Source: Gammaproteobacteria bacterium
Lineage (GTDB): Bacteria; Pseudomonadota; Gammaproteobacteria; Pseudomonadales; Azotimanducaceae
Direction of reading: 5' to 3'
Length of the DNA: 38,389 nt
Assembly (NCBI GenBank): GCA_030428905.1
Contig: JAUIED010000030.1
Location: 1 to 38,389, forward strand
The notes beneath the pieces are model-generated. The model did not search any database, was not told where the DNA came from, and saw only the letters and a list, made by a program, of their open reading frames with translations. Position numbers and translations under genes: made by a program. This document shows, piece by piece, positions 26,536-35,587 of the stretch. Every line of letters begins with the position of its first letter. The stretch's first letter is position 1.

Positions 26536-28092
26536 GTGAGATACCTGTTCGACCCATTTGAGCTGGATGCGGAGCGGCAGGAGCTGCGTCGAGCCGGGGA
26601 GGTCGTGCCAATCGAACCTCAGGTATTCGCGCTGTTGGAGCTGCTGGTTGGCAATCCGCACCGAGTGATCGGTAAGGAAGAGCTGAACGAACGGGTGTGG
26701 GGCGGTCGTCCCGTTACGGATGCTGCCGTAAACAGCCGAATCCGCACCGCCAGGGCAGCATTGGGTGATGATGGGGCCAAGCAGCAGTTCATCCGTACCG
26801 TGCGCGGCCGTGGTTTCCGTTTCGTCGCCGAGGTAGAAACCGCTTCGATCATCGAAGTGCGGGAGCCGATGCCGCCGCCCAGCCGGGGCGAAGCCAGGGA
26901 GGATGCGGATCGCGCGCCATCAATAGCCGTCATGCCGCTGGCGCTGCTCAGCCTCGATACACGCCACGAGCCGTTAGCGGACGCGATTGCGCACGAGGTG
27001 ACGGCTGATCTGTCCCGGCTGCACTGGTTGCGGGTGATCTCCCGTGCGTCGACGTTCAAGTTACGGGGTGGCGTGGAGCCACAAGAGGTTGCCCGCATAC
27101 TCGGTGTGGACTATCTGTTGACGGGCAGCCTGGCGGTTTTCGGCGATGATGCGGCGACGACTATAGAGCTGATGGATACGCGCACGCGCGAAGTGATCTG
27201 GGCGGACCGGCACAGCAACACCCTGGCGGAACTCATCGGCCTGCGCGGTGTGGTGGCTTCCAACATCGCCAACGTCATCGAGATGCGCATACAGGCGCGC
27301 GAAGCAGGCCCGGAATCGCCCGTGAACACACAACACCTCGATGCATGGACGTGTTATTTCCGAGGCCTGCGCCATGCGCACCGATTCAACAGGCACGACA
27401 ACGAAGCGGCCATGCATCTGTTCGAACGGGCGGCGCGGTTGGATCCGCAGTTTGCGCTGGCCCAGGCGGGCCTGTCCTTCACCCACTTTCAAGCAGCCTT
27501 CGTCGGCTACAGCGGCGATTATGAAGACTCCAAGCACATGGCCCTGCAATGCGCCGAGCGCGGCTACGAGTTGGACCCATTGGACCCTGTAGTGAATCTG
27601 ACCGTCGGTCGCGCACGCTTTCTCAACGGCGAGGGGGAGCTGGCACACGGCTGGTTTCAGCGCAGCGCTGAGCTGTGCCCCTCCAATGCGCAGGCCTATT
27701 ACAACCAGGCGCTGGTGGGCGCCACCACCGGTGAGGGCGTGGCCATCGAGGAGATGGTGGCCAAAGCGCTTTCGCTGTCGCCGATCGATCCGCTGCGCTA
27801 TGCGTTTCTGGCCACGCCGGCGTTGGACCTGCTGGCGCGAGGTGATCCGCAGGGCGCACTTCCCTGGGCGCTGCAAGGTTCGGCAGCACCACGAGCACAT
27901 CACCTTATCGATGCGATCACCGCACTCGCGGCGTACGGTGTGGGCGATGCCCAGTTGCTGGCCCGTTGGCAGGCGCGGCTGCAGCAGCGAGCCCCCAACT
28001 TCCGCGTGGAACAGTTCTTTCGAGCCTTTCCCGTGCGTGAGTCCGTGCGTCAGGACTTCCAGCAGGCTTTCAAACGGATGGGTTTTCGCTGA
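26536..28092 (+). CDS. Winged-helix (OmpR/CadC-type) regulator with FlgO/TolB-like and TPR domains
   Basis: A 518-residue soluble regulator. Residues about 1-95 are an OmpR/PhoB-type winged helix (FDPFELDAERQELRR, VFALLELLVGNPHRVIGKEEL, TVRGRGFRFV). Residues about 125-250 (SIAVMPLALL, EVTADLSRLHWLRVISRAST, LGVDYLLTGSL) are the FlgO/TolB-N-like module often found in CadC-like and adenylate-cyclase-like regulators. The rest is tetratricopeptide-like helices (LFERAARLDPQFALAQAGLSF, CAERGYELDPLDPVV, AQAYYNQALVGA). No membrane segment joins the parts, unlike CadC. The start is probably GTG 26536; a TTG at 26509 would add nine residues. Targets are unknown; the neighbouring methyltransferase and exporter are candidates. 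Its end overlaps the convergent exporter gene by 23 bases. Confidence 0.85.
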   Translation: MRYLFDPFELDAERQELRRAGEVVPIEPQVFALLELLVGNPHRVIGKEELNERVWGGRPVTDAAVNSRIRTARAALGDDGAKQQFIRTVRGRGFRFVAEVETASIIEVREPMPPPSRGEAREDADRAPSIAVMPLALLSLDTRHEPLADAIAHEVTADLSRLHWLRVISRASTFKLRGGVEPQEVARILGVDYLLTGSLAVFGDDAATTIELMDTRTREVIWADRHSNTLAELIGLRGVVASNIANVIEMRIQAREAGPESPVNTQHLDAWTCYFRGLRHAHRFNRHDNEAAMHLFERAARLDPQFALAQAGLSFTHFQAAFVGYSGDYEDSKHMALQCAERGYELDPLDPVVNLTVGRARFLNGEGELAHGWFQRSAELCPSNAQAYYNQALVGATTGEGVAIEEMVAKALSLSPIDPLRYAFLATPALDLLARGDPQGALPWALQGSAAPRAHHLIDAITALAAYGVGDAQLLARWQARLQQRAPNFRVEQFFRAFPVRESVRQDFQQAFKRMGFR

Positions 28093-30388
28093 ACGGCAAA
28101 GACCGCGCCGCATGTTTTCGGCGATCAAGCCACAACAGCAACGGAGGCAGAAACAACAGATCCAGCAGCAGGGCGACGATGATGATCGGCGTGATCATCA
28201 GCGCCACGTTCTGAAAGTGGAAGGTGTTGGAAAACACCAATAAAAACGTGCCGACAGCCAGCGACAGGGTGGTGATGGTGATTGCTGAACCTGCGCGGTC
28301 CAGCGCGTGGCGTACTGCGTTGTCGGGTGTCGCACCATCCCGAAGTGCGGAGATGTATTTGGACAGCACGTGCACCGAGTCGTCGACGACGATGCCGATG
28401 CTGATGGAAAAGAGCATCAGTATGTAAGGGCTCAACTCGCCCTGGAACACGCCCCACAGGCCGAACACGATGGTGGCGGGGAAGAGGTTGGGGGCGATGC
28501 TGATCAGCCCGTAGCGCACGCTCTTCAGGCCGATGAGCATGGTCAGGGTAATGAGCAGGAAGGTGACGGCGAAGCCCTGCATCAGCTCGACAGTGGTGGC
28601 GTGGTCCAGGCGCGCAAAGAGGATGCTGTAATCGCCGTGCAGCACGTCGTAGCCGCCTTCCAGGTTGTCGTCGATCCAGGTCTCGATGCGGTCGTTGAAG
28701 GCCACCAGCTCACCGTTGGACAGGTTCGATGTGCCTACCGCCAGGCGCACCACCGAGTAATCGGCGTTGAAGATGGGCTCGAGGCTCGGCTCGATTTCCT
28801 GAACGAGTTGATAGCCAACGAGGTAGTCGATGATCTGCAGCTGATCCTCAGGCACCACGTCGTACGCCGCATCGTCGTCGTGCTCGTCCTTGTTGCGGGC
28901 GCGCAGGTAGTCGGTGTAGCTGGCAACGAACGTGGCCTCGGGCTGCGCTTCCAGCCACTGCGACAGCCGGTCTACCTGCTCGAGAAAGGCGGGTTCCGTA
29001 ATACCGTAGTAGCTGCCGCTGTCAATGCTGTACACCAGGCTCTGGTCGTTGCCGATCTTCTCGCGCAGGGCTTCGAGAATGTGGTGAAAGTCCGAGTCCT
29101 CATCAACGAAGCTGTAGCGGTTGAAGTCGAGGCGGTTGAGCGGCAGGAGTGCAAGCGTTGCGACGATGACCGCGGTACCGGTGATCAGCAGCCCCCGTCC
29201 CCTGGTGAGCACAAGGCGTTCCACCGCGTCGATGAAACTCCGCACGGCGAGCGGGCGTGGCACACGGTGGGTTGGCAACAGCAGGATGATGCTGGGTAGC
29301 AGCAACAGGGTCATCAGATACGCCCAGCCTGTGCCGATGGCGATGACATTGCCGAAGCCATAGATGCCGGGTGAGGATGAGAAGTTCAGGCCGAGAAAGC
29401 CCATGGCGGTAGTTACGGTTGCGAGACTCACCGGCTGCAGGTTGAGCACGAGGCTCTCCTGCATGGCGGCGAGCTTGTCGAGGCCTTTGTGCAGCCCCTG
29501 GGCGTAGACCGCAACGATGTGGATGCCGTGCGCCACGGCCACAACGAATACCACCAGCGGCCCGAGGCTGGAGATCTGGTTGAAGGGAATGCCAAGCCAA
29601 CCCCAGGTGCCGGTGGTGAGGCCAATGGCCGACAACGACACGGCGAACAGCGCCAGGGCATAGGGCAGCGAACGCAGGCACAGCCACAGGAGCAGGATCG
29701 ACGCGCCCATCACCAGCGGCATGAGCACCGTACGGTCGCGCACCTGTGCGGCCACGCCGTCGCGCTCGAACAGCATGCCGCCCAGCGTATAGATCTCTAC
29801 CTGCGGATACTCGGCACGCAACGCATCCCGAAAGGCCACCACGGACTCGGCGATGCGCAGCCGCGTCGCCTGATCATCGGGTGATACGCGAAACTTCACG
29901 TTGGCCAGCGCCATGCTGCCATCTGGCGCCAGCAGGGTCTTGGTGAGGTCCTCATCGTCCAGGGCCAAGCGGCGGATGTCGTCGATGGCTGCTGCGTCCA
30001 GCAGGTCCAGGGGCGGGAACAGGTAATCCCGGTCCAGCCGTTCAGCGTTGGACTCCGAGAGCCTGCGATTCATCAGCGAGCCTGCGGAGATGGCGGAATC
30101 GATCTCGGTGAAGCGGCTGGTGAGGGCATCCATGGCCCGCAGCACCGGCATCTCGAACACTCCGCCCGTGCCCTGGAACACGAACAGCACACCCTGGGTC
30201 GGTGGGAAATGTTCGCGGGAGCGTTCTACCTCCAGGGTGTAAGGATCGTTCTCGGCCAGCATGGAGCGGTAGGTGGCCTCCATGCTGGCGTACTGCATAC
30301 CCCACATCACCGCCGCGCACAGTGCCAGCGCCACGGCGGCGCACAGCCAGCGTGCGCGGGTCAGGAAGCGAGCGAACAGGGTGGTCAA
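28070..30388 (-). CDS. RND/MMPL-family transporter
   Basis: A 772-residue inner-membrane exporter of the RND superfamily. It has the two-fold plan: a first transmembrane helix (WLCAAVALALCAAVMWGM), a periplasmic loop of about 200 residues, five or six helices, then a repeat with helix 7 near 390-410, a second large loop and the last helices. ISIGIVVDDSVHVLSKY in the second half and VVFVVAVAHGIHIVAVY in the first are the TM4-like proton-relay segments. The size and layout match the MMPL/HpnN-like group that moves lipids or hopanoids rather than the larger drug pumps. The start is TTG without a clear ribosome site. No adaptor or outer-membrane channel is adjacent. Confidence 0.9.
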   Translation of the reverse strand: MTTLFARFLTRARWLCAAVALALCAAVMWGMQYASMEATYRSMLAENDPYTLEVERSREHFPPTQGVLFVFQGTGGVFEMPVLRAMDALTSRFTEIDSAISAGSLMNRRLSESNAERLDRDYLFPPLDLLDAAAIDDIRRLALDDEDLTKTLLAPDGSMALANVKFRVSPDDQATRLRIAESVVAFRDALRAEYPQVEIYTLGGMLFERDGVAAQVRDRTVLMPLVMGASILLLWLCLRSLPYALALFAVSLSAIGLTTGTWGWLGIPFNQISSLGPLVVFVVAVAHGIHIVAVYAQGLHKGLDKLAAMQESLVLNLQPVSLATVTTAMGFLGLNFSSSPGIYGFGNVIAIGTGWAYLMTLLLLPSIILLLPTHRVPRPLAVRSFIDAVERLVLTRGRGLLITGTAVIVATLALLPLNRLDFNRYSFVDEDSDFHHILEALREKIGNDQSLVYSIDSGSYYGITEPAFLEQVDRLSQWLEAQPEATFVASYTDYLRARNKDEHDDDAAYDVVPEDQLQIIDYLVGYQLVQEIEPSLEPIFNADYSVVRLAVGTSNLSNGELVAFNDRIETWIDDNLEGGYDVLHGDYSILFARLDHATTVELMQGFAVTFLLITLTMLIGLKSVRYGLISIAPNLFPATIVFGLWGVFQGELSPYILMLFSISIGIVVDDSVHVLSKYISALRDGATPDNAVRHALDRAGSAITITTLSLAVGTFLLVFSNTFHFQNVALMITPIIIVALLLDLLFLPPLLLWLDRRKHAARSLPFSENPSV

Positions 30389-30423
30389 CGTCGGCGCGGT
30401 CTGGCAAGGGTGTGCTAGAGTCT

Positions 30424-30442
30424 ACCGGCCTTGAAAGCCGGT
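30424..30442 (+). promoter_or_regulatory. Hairpin in leader of the copper monooxygenase gene
   Basis: ACCGGC and GCCGGT form a six-base-pair stem around CTTGAAA, 12 bases before the ATG at 30454. That ATG has no Shine-Dalgarno sequence, so the hairpin may influence initiation. The whole divergent gap to the exporter gene is only 65 bases. Confidence 0.35.
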
Positions 30443-30453
30443 GCAATTCTTCT

Positions 30454-32151
30454 ATGAAAAATCTGTTGGCATTGTTGTTGGCGAGCTGCCTTTGTGCGCC
30501 CTCTGCGTTTGCAGGCGTCGCAGAAGATCGGGTCGGCGATTTTGCGCTGCTCGACCAGACGGGCACCTTTCATCAGCTCAGCTACTACGGGGATCACGAC
30601 TATCTGGTGCTGGCCGCGCATGTGATCGGTGACGCTGATGCCGCCGCTGCCGCGCGCGCCGTGCAGGCGGCGGCCGAGGCACAACCGAACGTTGTCGCCT
30701 TTCTGATCAACGCCGCCGATGGCCGCGCGGCGCTCAGCGGCCAGGCGGATCTCGGACTGCCGGTGCTGGTAGACGAAGCACAGCTTGCGACACGGGCCCT
30801 TGGGCTCACGCGGGCGGGCGAAACCGTGGTGCTCAAGGCCGATACACTGGAGGTGCTCTACCGAGGTCCTGCACAGGCACTCGGCGACGTGCTTGCCGGC
30901 TCCGCCGCACAACAGGCCTCCTCACTGTCCGGCCAGGCGCTGCCGTTGCGGACAATGCCGGAAGATGTCTCTTACAGCGCCGATGTCGTGCCCATACTCG
31001 AACGCAATTGCGTCAGCTGCCACTACGAAGGTGGCATCGGTTCCTGGCCCATGAACAGCCACGCCATGGTGCGCGGCTGGTCGCCGATGATGCGCGAAGT
31101 GCTCATGACACGGCGCATGCCGCCGGGCCAGGTAGATCCCCACGTGGGCAAGCCCCTGCTTGAAGTGTCGGGCCTGACGACGGATGAACAGCGCACGTTG
31201 TTGAGTTGGATCGATGCCGGCGCGCCGATGGATGGCGACGCCGACCCGCTCGCCGCACTCGAGATCAAGCACACGCAGTTTTCCCTGGGCGAGCCGGATC
31301 TGGTGTTTCGCGTGGCGCCGCAGGAGATACCCGCTACCGGCGTGCTGGACTACCGCTACGTGCCGGTGCAGCTCGACCTCGCCGAAGACGTGTGGGTGCG
31401 TGCGATGGAGTTCGTGCCGGGCGACCGGCAGGTGCTGCATCACGTGATCGCGTACGTGTCGAGCCCGGCGGATCGCAGCGTGCGCGGGCGGGAGACCGGT
31501 GCTGCCCAGGGTGACAGCGTCGGCGGCTTCGCGCCGGGACGCAACCCGGACCAGTTCCGCGATGACAGCGGCCGGCTGCTGCGCAAAGGATCGAACCTGC
31601 TGCTGCAGATGCACTACACGACATCCGGCCGGGCCACGGTGGACGAAACCCTGGTGGGGCTGTATCTGCACGACGCACCGCCGAAGTACGTAATGAGCGG
31701 TGGCGTTGCCGGGACACGCAGGTTCCTCGTGCCGCCCCATGCCAAGGAGTACAAACTGCAGGGCGAGCAGCTCATCGAGCGCGACGCCTACCTGTATGGT
31801 CTGGCGCCGCATATGCACTCGCGCGGCAAGTACATGCGCTACACGGCCCACTACCCGGACGGCACGAGCGAGGTTCTGCTCAGCGTGCCGAAGTACGATT
31901 TCAACTGGCAGTTCAGTTACGACCTGGCGGAGCCGTTGTTCCTGCCGGCGGGTAGCCGCATCGTTGCCGATGGCGCCATGGACAACTCCAGCCGCAACCC
32001 CGGCAACCCGAACCCAGACGTGCCGGTGCACTTCGGCCTGCAGACCAAGCACGAGATGTTCTTCGGCTTCACCACTTTGCGCTATGTTGGTGACACGCCC
32101 GAGAAGATCGCCGATAGCAAACCGCGATCCAGCGAGGCAGCCGGTCGATGA
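30454..32151 (+). CDS. Secreted thioredoxin-fold / cytochrome c / copper type II monooxygenase fusion
   Basis: A 565-residue exported protein with a Sec signal (MKNLLALLLASCLCAPSAFA). Residues about 25-150 look like an AhpC/TSA-type thioredoxin fold without the catalytic cysteine. A c-type heme site CVSCH is at C186-C189-H190, with a likely Met ligand downstream (RRMPPG). Residues about 270-545 resemble the peptidylglycine/dopamine beta-monooxygenase catalytic core: HH at 329-330 and H387 (QMHYTTSG) for one copper, H453 and H455 (PHMHSRG) plus M535 (KHEMFFGF) for the other. It could be a self-contained periplasmic C-H hydroxylase fed electrons through its heme. Substrate unknown. Its stop overlaps the next lipoprotein gene by four bases. 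Confidence 0.85.
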   Translation: MKNLLALLLASCLCAPSAFAGVAEDRVGDFALLDQTGTFHQLSYYGDHDYLVLAAHVIGDADAAAAARAVQAAAEAQPNVVAFLINAADGRAALSGQADLGLPVLVDEAQLATRALGLTRAGETVVLKADTLEVLYRGPAQALGDVLAGSAAQQASSLSGQALPLRTMPEDVSYSADVVPILERNCVSCHYEGGIGSWPMNSHAMVRGWSPMMREVLMTRRMPPGQVDPHVGKPLLEVSGLTTDEQRTLLSWIDAGAPMDGDADPLAALEIKHTQFSLGEPDLVFRVAPQEIPATGVLDYRYVPVQLDLAEDVWVRAMEFVPGDRQVLHHVIAYVSSPADRSVRGRETGAAQGDSVGGFAPGRNPDQFRDDSGRLLRKGSNLLLQMHYTTSGRATVDETLVGLYLHDAPPKYVMSGGVAGTRRFLVPPHAKEYKLQGEQLIERDAYLYGLAPHMHSRGKYMRYTAHYPDGTSEVLLSVPKYDFNWQFSYDLAEPLFLPAGSRIVADGAMDNSSRNPGNPNPDVPVHFGLQTKHEMFFGFTTLRYVGDTPEKIADSKPRSSEAAGR

Positions 32152-33329
32152 GCGTGCGAAGAATTGTTTTGACGCTGGCGGTGCTGCTGCTCGGCGCCTG
32201 CGTCTCTTCGAAAGAGGAGACGATCGATCCGCTGTTGAGCCTGCGGCAGGCCGCCGAAGGCGGCGGCAGCATCCTGTTCTGGACGCAGCCCGAGCGGCGC
32301 GTTGGCTTTGCCCATATCGATCAGATACTGCCCGCACGACGCATCGACGCCGGGCCACAGGTCCTTGCTCTTGGCGCGGCACCGCGCGATCTCGGCGATA
32401 TCTCCTATGAGGTTGAGGGAACGCGTCACACCCTTGAGGAGTTTCTCGCAGACCCTGCGGCTATTGGGCTCATCGTCGTGCAAAATGGCAAGGTGCTCTA
32501 CGAGCACTACGCCGAGGGCCATAGCGTGGATTCCCGCTGGGTCAGCTTCTCCGTCACCAAGTCGGTCACGTCGATGCTCATTGGTGCGGCCATTCGGGAT
32601 GGCTTCATCGCAAGCGTCGATGAGCCGGTGGTGCACTACCTGCCAAGGCTGCGCGGTACGTCCTACGAACACGCAACCATTCGCAATGTGCTGAATATGG
32701 CTTCCGGCGTACGCTGGAACGAAGACTATGCAGACCCAAACTCCGATGTCTCACGGGCGGGCGGTGCCAACGGCGTTGCGCTTGTACGCTACCTGGCAGA
32801 ACTCGCCACCGACGCTGCACCGGGCGAGAAGTTCAACTACAACACCGGTGAGACCAACCTGGCCGGTGAGCTTCTACGGGCGGCCATCGGCAATAACGCG
32901 TCCACCTACCTGTCGCATCGCATCTGGCAGCCATTTGGCATGCAGGCAGATGCCTACTGGATGCTCGGCGAGCCCGGCGGTGGCGAGCTCGGCGGTTGCT
33001 GCATCAACGCGACGCTGCGCGACTACGCGCGTATCGGCATGTTCGCCCTGGCTGATGGCGTGCTCGCCGATGGCACGCGAGTGCTGCCGGAGGGCTGGAT
33101 GGCCGAGTCCATCGCCCCGTCGCAGGGCTACGACGGCTACGGCTACCTGTGGTGGTTGGACGGCGATGGCGCCTACTCCGCGCGCGGTATTTTCGGCCAG
33201 ACCATCCGCATCGACCCGGCGAGCGGGCTTGTCATCGCCATGCACAGCAATGCACCCGCCGCGGTGCGCACGGAGTACCACGCGCATCAGACGGCAGTGA
33301 TGGCTGCACTGCGTGCGGCGCTGCGCTGA
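32148..33329 (+). CDS. Beta-lactamase-fold serine hydrolase lipoprotein
   Basis: A 393-residue lipoprotein: lipobox LLLGAC with C18, followed by VSS, predicting outer-membrane anchoring. The nucleophile motif is S135-V-T-K138 (SFSVTKSV), the general-base tyrosine is likely Y231 (FNYNTGETN), and GYGYLWWLDGDG with GIFGQTIRIDP in the C-terminal third matches the class C / 6-aminohexanoate-dimer hydrolase (NylB) and EstB-like group, which cleave small amides or esters. ATGA overlap with the copper monooxygenase gene implies co-production, so it may hydrolyse the product or precursor of that enzyme. A penicillin-resistance role is unlikely. Confidence 0.88.
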   Translation: MSVRRIVLTLAVLLLGACVSSKEETIDPLLSLRQAAEGGGSILFWTQPERRVGFAHIDQILPARRIDAGPQVLALGAAPRDLGDISYEVEGTRHTLEEFLADPAAIGLIVVQNGKVLYEHYAEGHSVDSRWVSFSVTKSVTSMLIGAAIRDGFIASVDEPVVHYLPRLRGTSYEHATIRNVLNMASGVRWNEDYADPNSDVSRAGGANGVALVRYLAELATDAAPGEKFNYNTGETNLAGELLRAAIGNNASTYLSHRIWQPFGMQADAYWMLGEPGGGELGGCCINATLRDYARIGMFALADGVLADGTRVLPEGWMAESIAPSQGYDGYGYLWWLDGDGAYSARGIFGQTIRIDPASGLVIAMHSNAPAAVRTEYHAHQTAVMAALRAALR

Positions 33330-33332
33330 GCC

Positions 33333-33767
33333 GTGCTCACCCCGTTTCATGTGGCGGTGCAGGTGCGTGACATCGCCGAGGCGCGCCGCTTCTACGGCGA
33401 ACAGATGGGCCTGGCGGAAGGCCGCAGCGCCGAGCACTGGGTGGATTTCGACATGTTCGGCCACCAGTTCGTGGTGCACCTGAACCCGGCGCTGGGTGCT
33501 ACCGGCCAGGTGCCACGCATCAGCAACCCGGTGGATGCCCACGATGTGCCGGTGCCGCACTGCGGCGTGGTGCTGGATCTTCCGCGCTGGCACGCGCTGG
33601 CGGAACGGGCTCGGGGTTTTGTTGATGCCTTCATCATCGAGCCTTACGTCCGCTTCGCCGGCCAGCCCGGCGAGCAGTGCACCATGTTCTTCCTTGATCC
33701 GTCCGGCAACGCCCTGGAGTTCAAGGCGTTCGCTGATATAGACGCGGAGCTCTTTCGCCGCAGTTGA
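33333..33767 (+). CDS. VOC-family (glyoxalase/dioxygenase-like) protein
   Basis: A 144-residue protein with one full VOC module: FHVAVQVRDIAEARRFYGEQMGL near 5-27 with the first metal-ligand histidine, then HCGVVLDL near 74-81 and FFLDPSGNALEFKAF near 117-131 with the ligand glutamate. Members bind a divalent metal and act as glyoxalases, epimerases or dioxygenases. The start is GTG three bases after the hydrolase stop, so it is the third gene of the operon. A diverged C-terminal remnant of a paralogue lies at 36771-36902. Reaction unknown. Confidence 0.85.
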   Translation: MLTPFHVAVQVRDIAEARRFYGEQMGLAEGRSAEHWVDFDMFGHQFVVHLNPALGATGQVPRISNPVDAHDVPVPHCGVVLDLPRWHALAERARGFVDAFIIEPYVRFAGQPGEQCTMFFLDPSGNALEFKAFADIDAELFRRS

Positions 33768-33840
33768 CGGATAGGAATGATTAACGCTGCTCTTTCAAAG
33801 AAAGGAAGTATCGCGCCGTTCGAGAGGTTGGCCTGAGAAG

Positions 33841-34023
33841 GTGGGTGTTGATGTGATGGCCGGCCGCCCAACGCTGTTCCCACCGGAGCTCCTGCTGTGC
33901 TGCCTGGGGCCGGTGCCGGGCGCGCGTTGCGAGGTGGTAGCCGACTCACGCCATCTGCCGCACTTCGAGCAGCCTGAGGTCGTCAACGCGCTGCTCAAAG
34001 CGGGCATTGAGGCGGCGGTGTAG
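33841..34023 (+). pseudogene. C-terminal remnant of an alpha/beta hydrolase
   Basis: The last 35 or so residues of this frame (PGARCEVVADSRHLPHFEQPEVVNALL) match the usual C-terminal end of alpha/beta hydrolases, where the catalytic histidine sits in a GHLPHxExP motif; here it reads SRHLPHFEQP. No nucleophile elbow or core domain is present upstream, only VOC-gene tail sequence, so this is a fragment. The sequence upstream of about 33900 is not recognisable. It lies in a 272-base gap between the VOC and carotenoid oxygenase genes. Confidence 0.55.
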
Positions 34024-34039
34024 CCGCCCACTCGGGTGA

Positions 34040-35452
34040 TCAGGCTGCTGGTACCCAGCCGGCGTGAAAGCCGTAAGGCACCCGGAACGGCATCACGATG
34101 GTGGCCACCGGGCCTGCGCTCACGTTCTGCGCGTCGATGATCACGCACTCGCTCTGGTCTGTGGCCTCGTCGTGCACAAACGTGATGAGGTAGCCCGCGT
34201 CCTCCTCTGTCGCTCCGACGCGCGGTGCGAACACGGCTTCGCCGCCGTGTCTGTTGGGCCCGTAGTAGTACGTTTCGTCCGAGTCCAGCTCGCTGTCGTG
34301 TTTCATCACGCCATCGAAGGTAAACGGCCGCGTCGGGTTGAACACGCCGCCGTACACAAAGCGGGTTTTGTGGCAGGCGAAGGTGTCGTTCACCCGGGTA
34401 AAGTCGCAGTGCAGCTCGCTTAAGCCGCGTTCAGAGACTTCGCCACTGACCAGGTTGATGCGCCACTCATAGAGCTGACCCTGGGTGTCCGGCAGCGCGT
34501 CGCCGGCATTGGTGCCCGCGCCAATGATGTCGGCCGTCTTCGAGCGGGAAGCCTGCAGCACGACCTCGTCGCCCTCGTCCCACGCATTGGCGGTGTGCAC
34601 CACAACGCCGGCCTTCACGTCGAACCAGCGCACGTCCGCGTCGGTGCCGTAGCGAGGCATCACGCCGATCCGTGCGCCGTGTGCCTCATCGAAGTCGATG
34701 GCCGGGCCGCCCGCCATGGCACGCTCGATATCGAGCGTGATCGGGAAGTCCAGGAACAAGGAGTATTTTCCGGTCACTGCGAAGTCGTGCATGAACACCG
34801 GCTTGGGAATGGTAACCGGCGTGGTGTGTACCAGCTCGCCGTCGGAGTTGATTACCGAGTAGGAAACGAACGGTGGCGCAAACGAGTAGCCGAACACCAT
34901 CATCTCGCCGGTTTGCTGATCAACCTTAGGATGCGCGGTGAAGGGATGGGTAAGCTTGCCCTTGAAATCGGTGGTGCCCAAGGTCTCCAGCCCGGGCAGG
35001 CTGACGATGGTGGGTTGCGACGGTTCGTGCAGCGCGTACAGTGTTTTGTTGTGGTAGGCGAACGCGGTGTTCGCGAGGTTCTTGCTGCTGGGCGCGCCTT
35101 CGGGAATGCGGGAAGGGGTTGGGTCCATCATGGACTTCATACCCTTGTACACCCAGTCGCCGCGGGCCTGCTCCAGCTTGAAGCCTTCGGTCTGCACGAA
35201 GCGGTTGCGGTAGCTGGCGCTGCCGTGGGAGAACTCGATGGCGTGGATCATGCCGTCGCCGTCGAAGGTGTGGTACGCCTCCTCGCTGAAGATGTGCACC
35301 GGGTTGGGGCCGATGCGCAGAAAGTGGCCCGAGAGGTCGTCAGGGATCTTCCCCGTGACCGTCATGTTGCTTGCGTCGCGCTCCTCCGGTATGGGTGCGA
35401 AGTTGCCGTCGAGAAAGAAGTTCACGGAGCTGGTCCTGGTTGCTTCTGCCAT
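34040..35452 (-). CDS. Carotenoid cleavage oxygenase family protein
   Basis: A 470-residue seven-bladed beta-propeller non-heme iron enzyme. The four iron histidines are visible in order: TAHPKVD, FMHDFAVTG, VVHTANAWDEGD and the C-terminal GFHAGW. The N-terminal HFLRIGPNPVH and FDGDGMIHAIEFS are typical of the carotenoid oxygenase/RPE65 family, which also includes lignostilbene dioxygenases that split the double bond of stilbenes. Bacterial members of this length act on apocarotenoids or phenylpropanoids. ATG 35452 begins the conserved part; the frame runs open to 35572 but without homology. No carotenoid genes are nearby, so a stilbene-like aromatic substrate is plausible given the island. 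Confidence 0.93.
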   Translation of the reverse strand: MAEATRTSSVNFFLDGNFAPIPEERDASNMTVTGKIPDDLSGHFLRIGPNPVHIFSEEAYHTFDGDGMIHAIEFSHGSASYRNRFVQTEGFKLEQARGDWVYKGMKSMMDPTPSRIPEGAPSSKNLANTAFAYHNKTLYALHEPSQPTIVSLPGLETLGTTDFKGKLTHPFTAHPKVDQQTGEMMVFGYSFAPPFVSYSVINSDGELVHTTPVTIPKPVFMHDFAVTGKYSLFLDFPITLDIERAMAGGPAIDFDEAHGARIGVMPRYGTDADVRWFDVKAGVVVHTANAWDEGDEVVLQASRSKTADIIGAGTNAGDALPDTQGQLYEWRINLVSGEVSERGLSELHCDFTRVNDTFACHKTRFVYGGVFNPTRPFTFDGVMKHDSELDSDETYYYGPNRHGGEAVFAPRVGATEEDAGYLITFVHDEATDQSECVIIDAQNVSAGPVATIVMPFRVPYGFHAGWVPAA

Positions 35453-35587
35453 GGTGATCTCGTTTATCGTTCTGAACCGCGGTGGCCCAGTATAGCGCTT
35501 CGCCGGTGTCCGCCAGTCAAAGCCGTGCGCACTGCCGCAGGGCTCGCTGGAGTGACATCCAGCCCTAAACACAGGAAGCGGACCCTC

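Noticed and set aside
30922-32382. 486-codon minus-strand open frame
   Set aside because: Antisense to the copper monooxygenase and hydrolase lipoprotein genes; no motif and unlikely composition.
32148-33329. Beta-lactam resistance gene
   Set aside because: The SxxK serine hydrolase is of the NylB/EstB-like group and lacks a convincing class C context; resistance is not supported.
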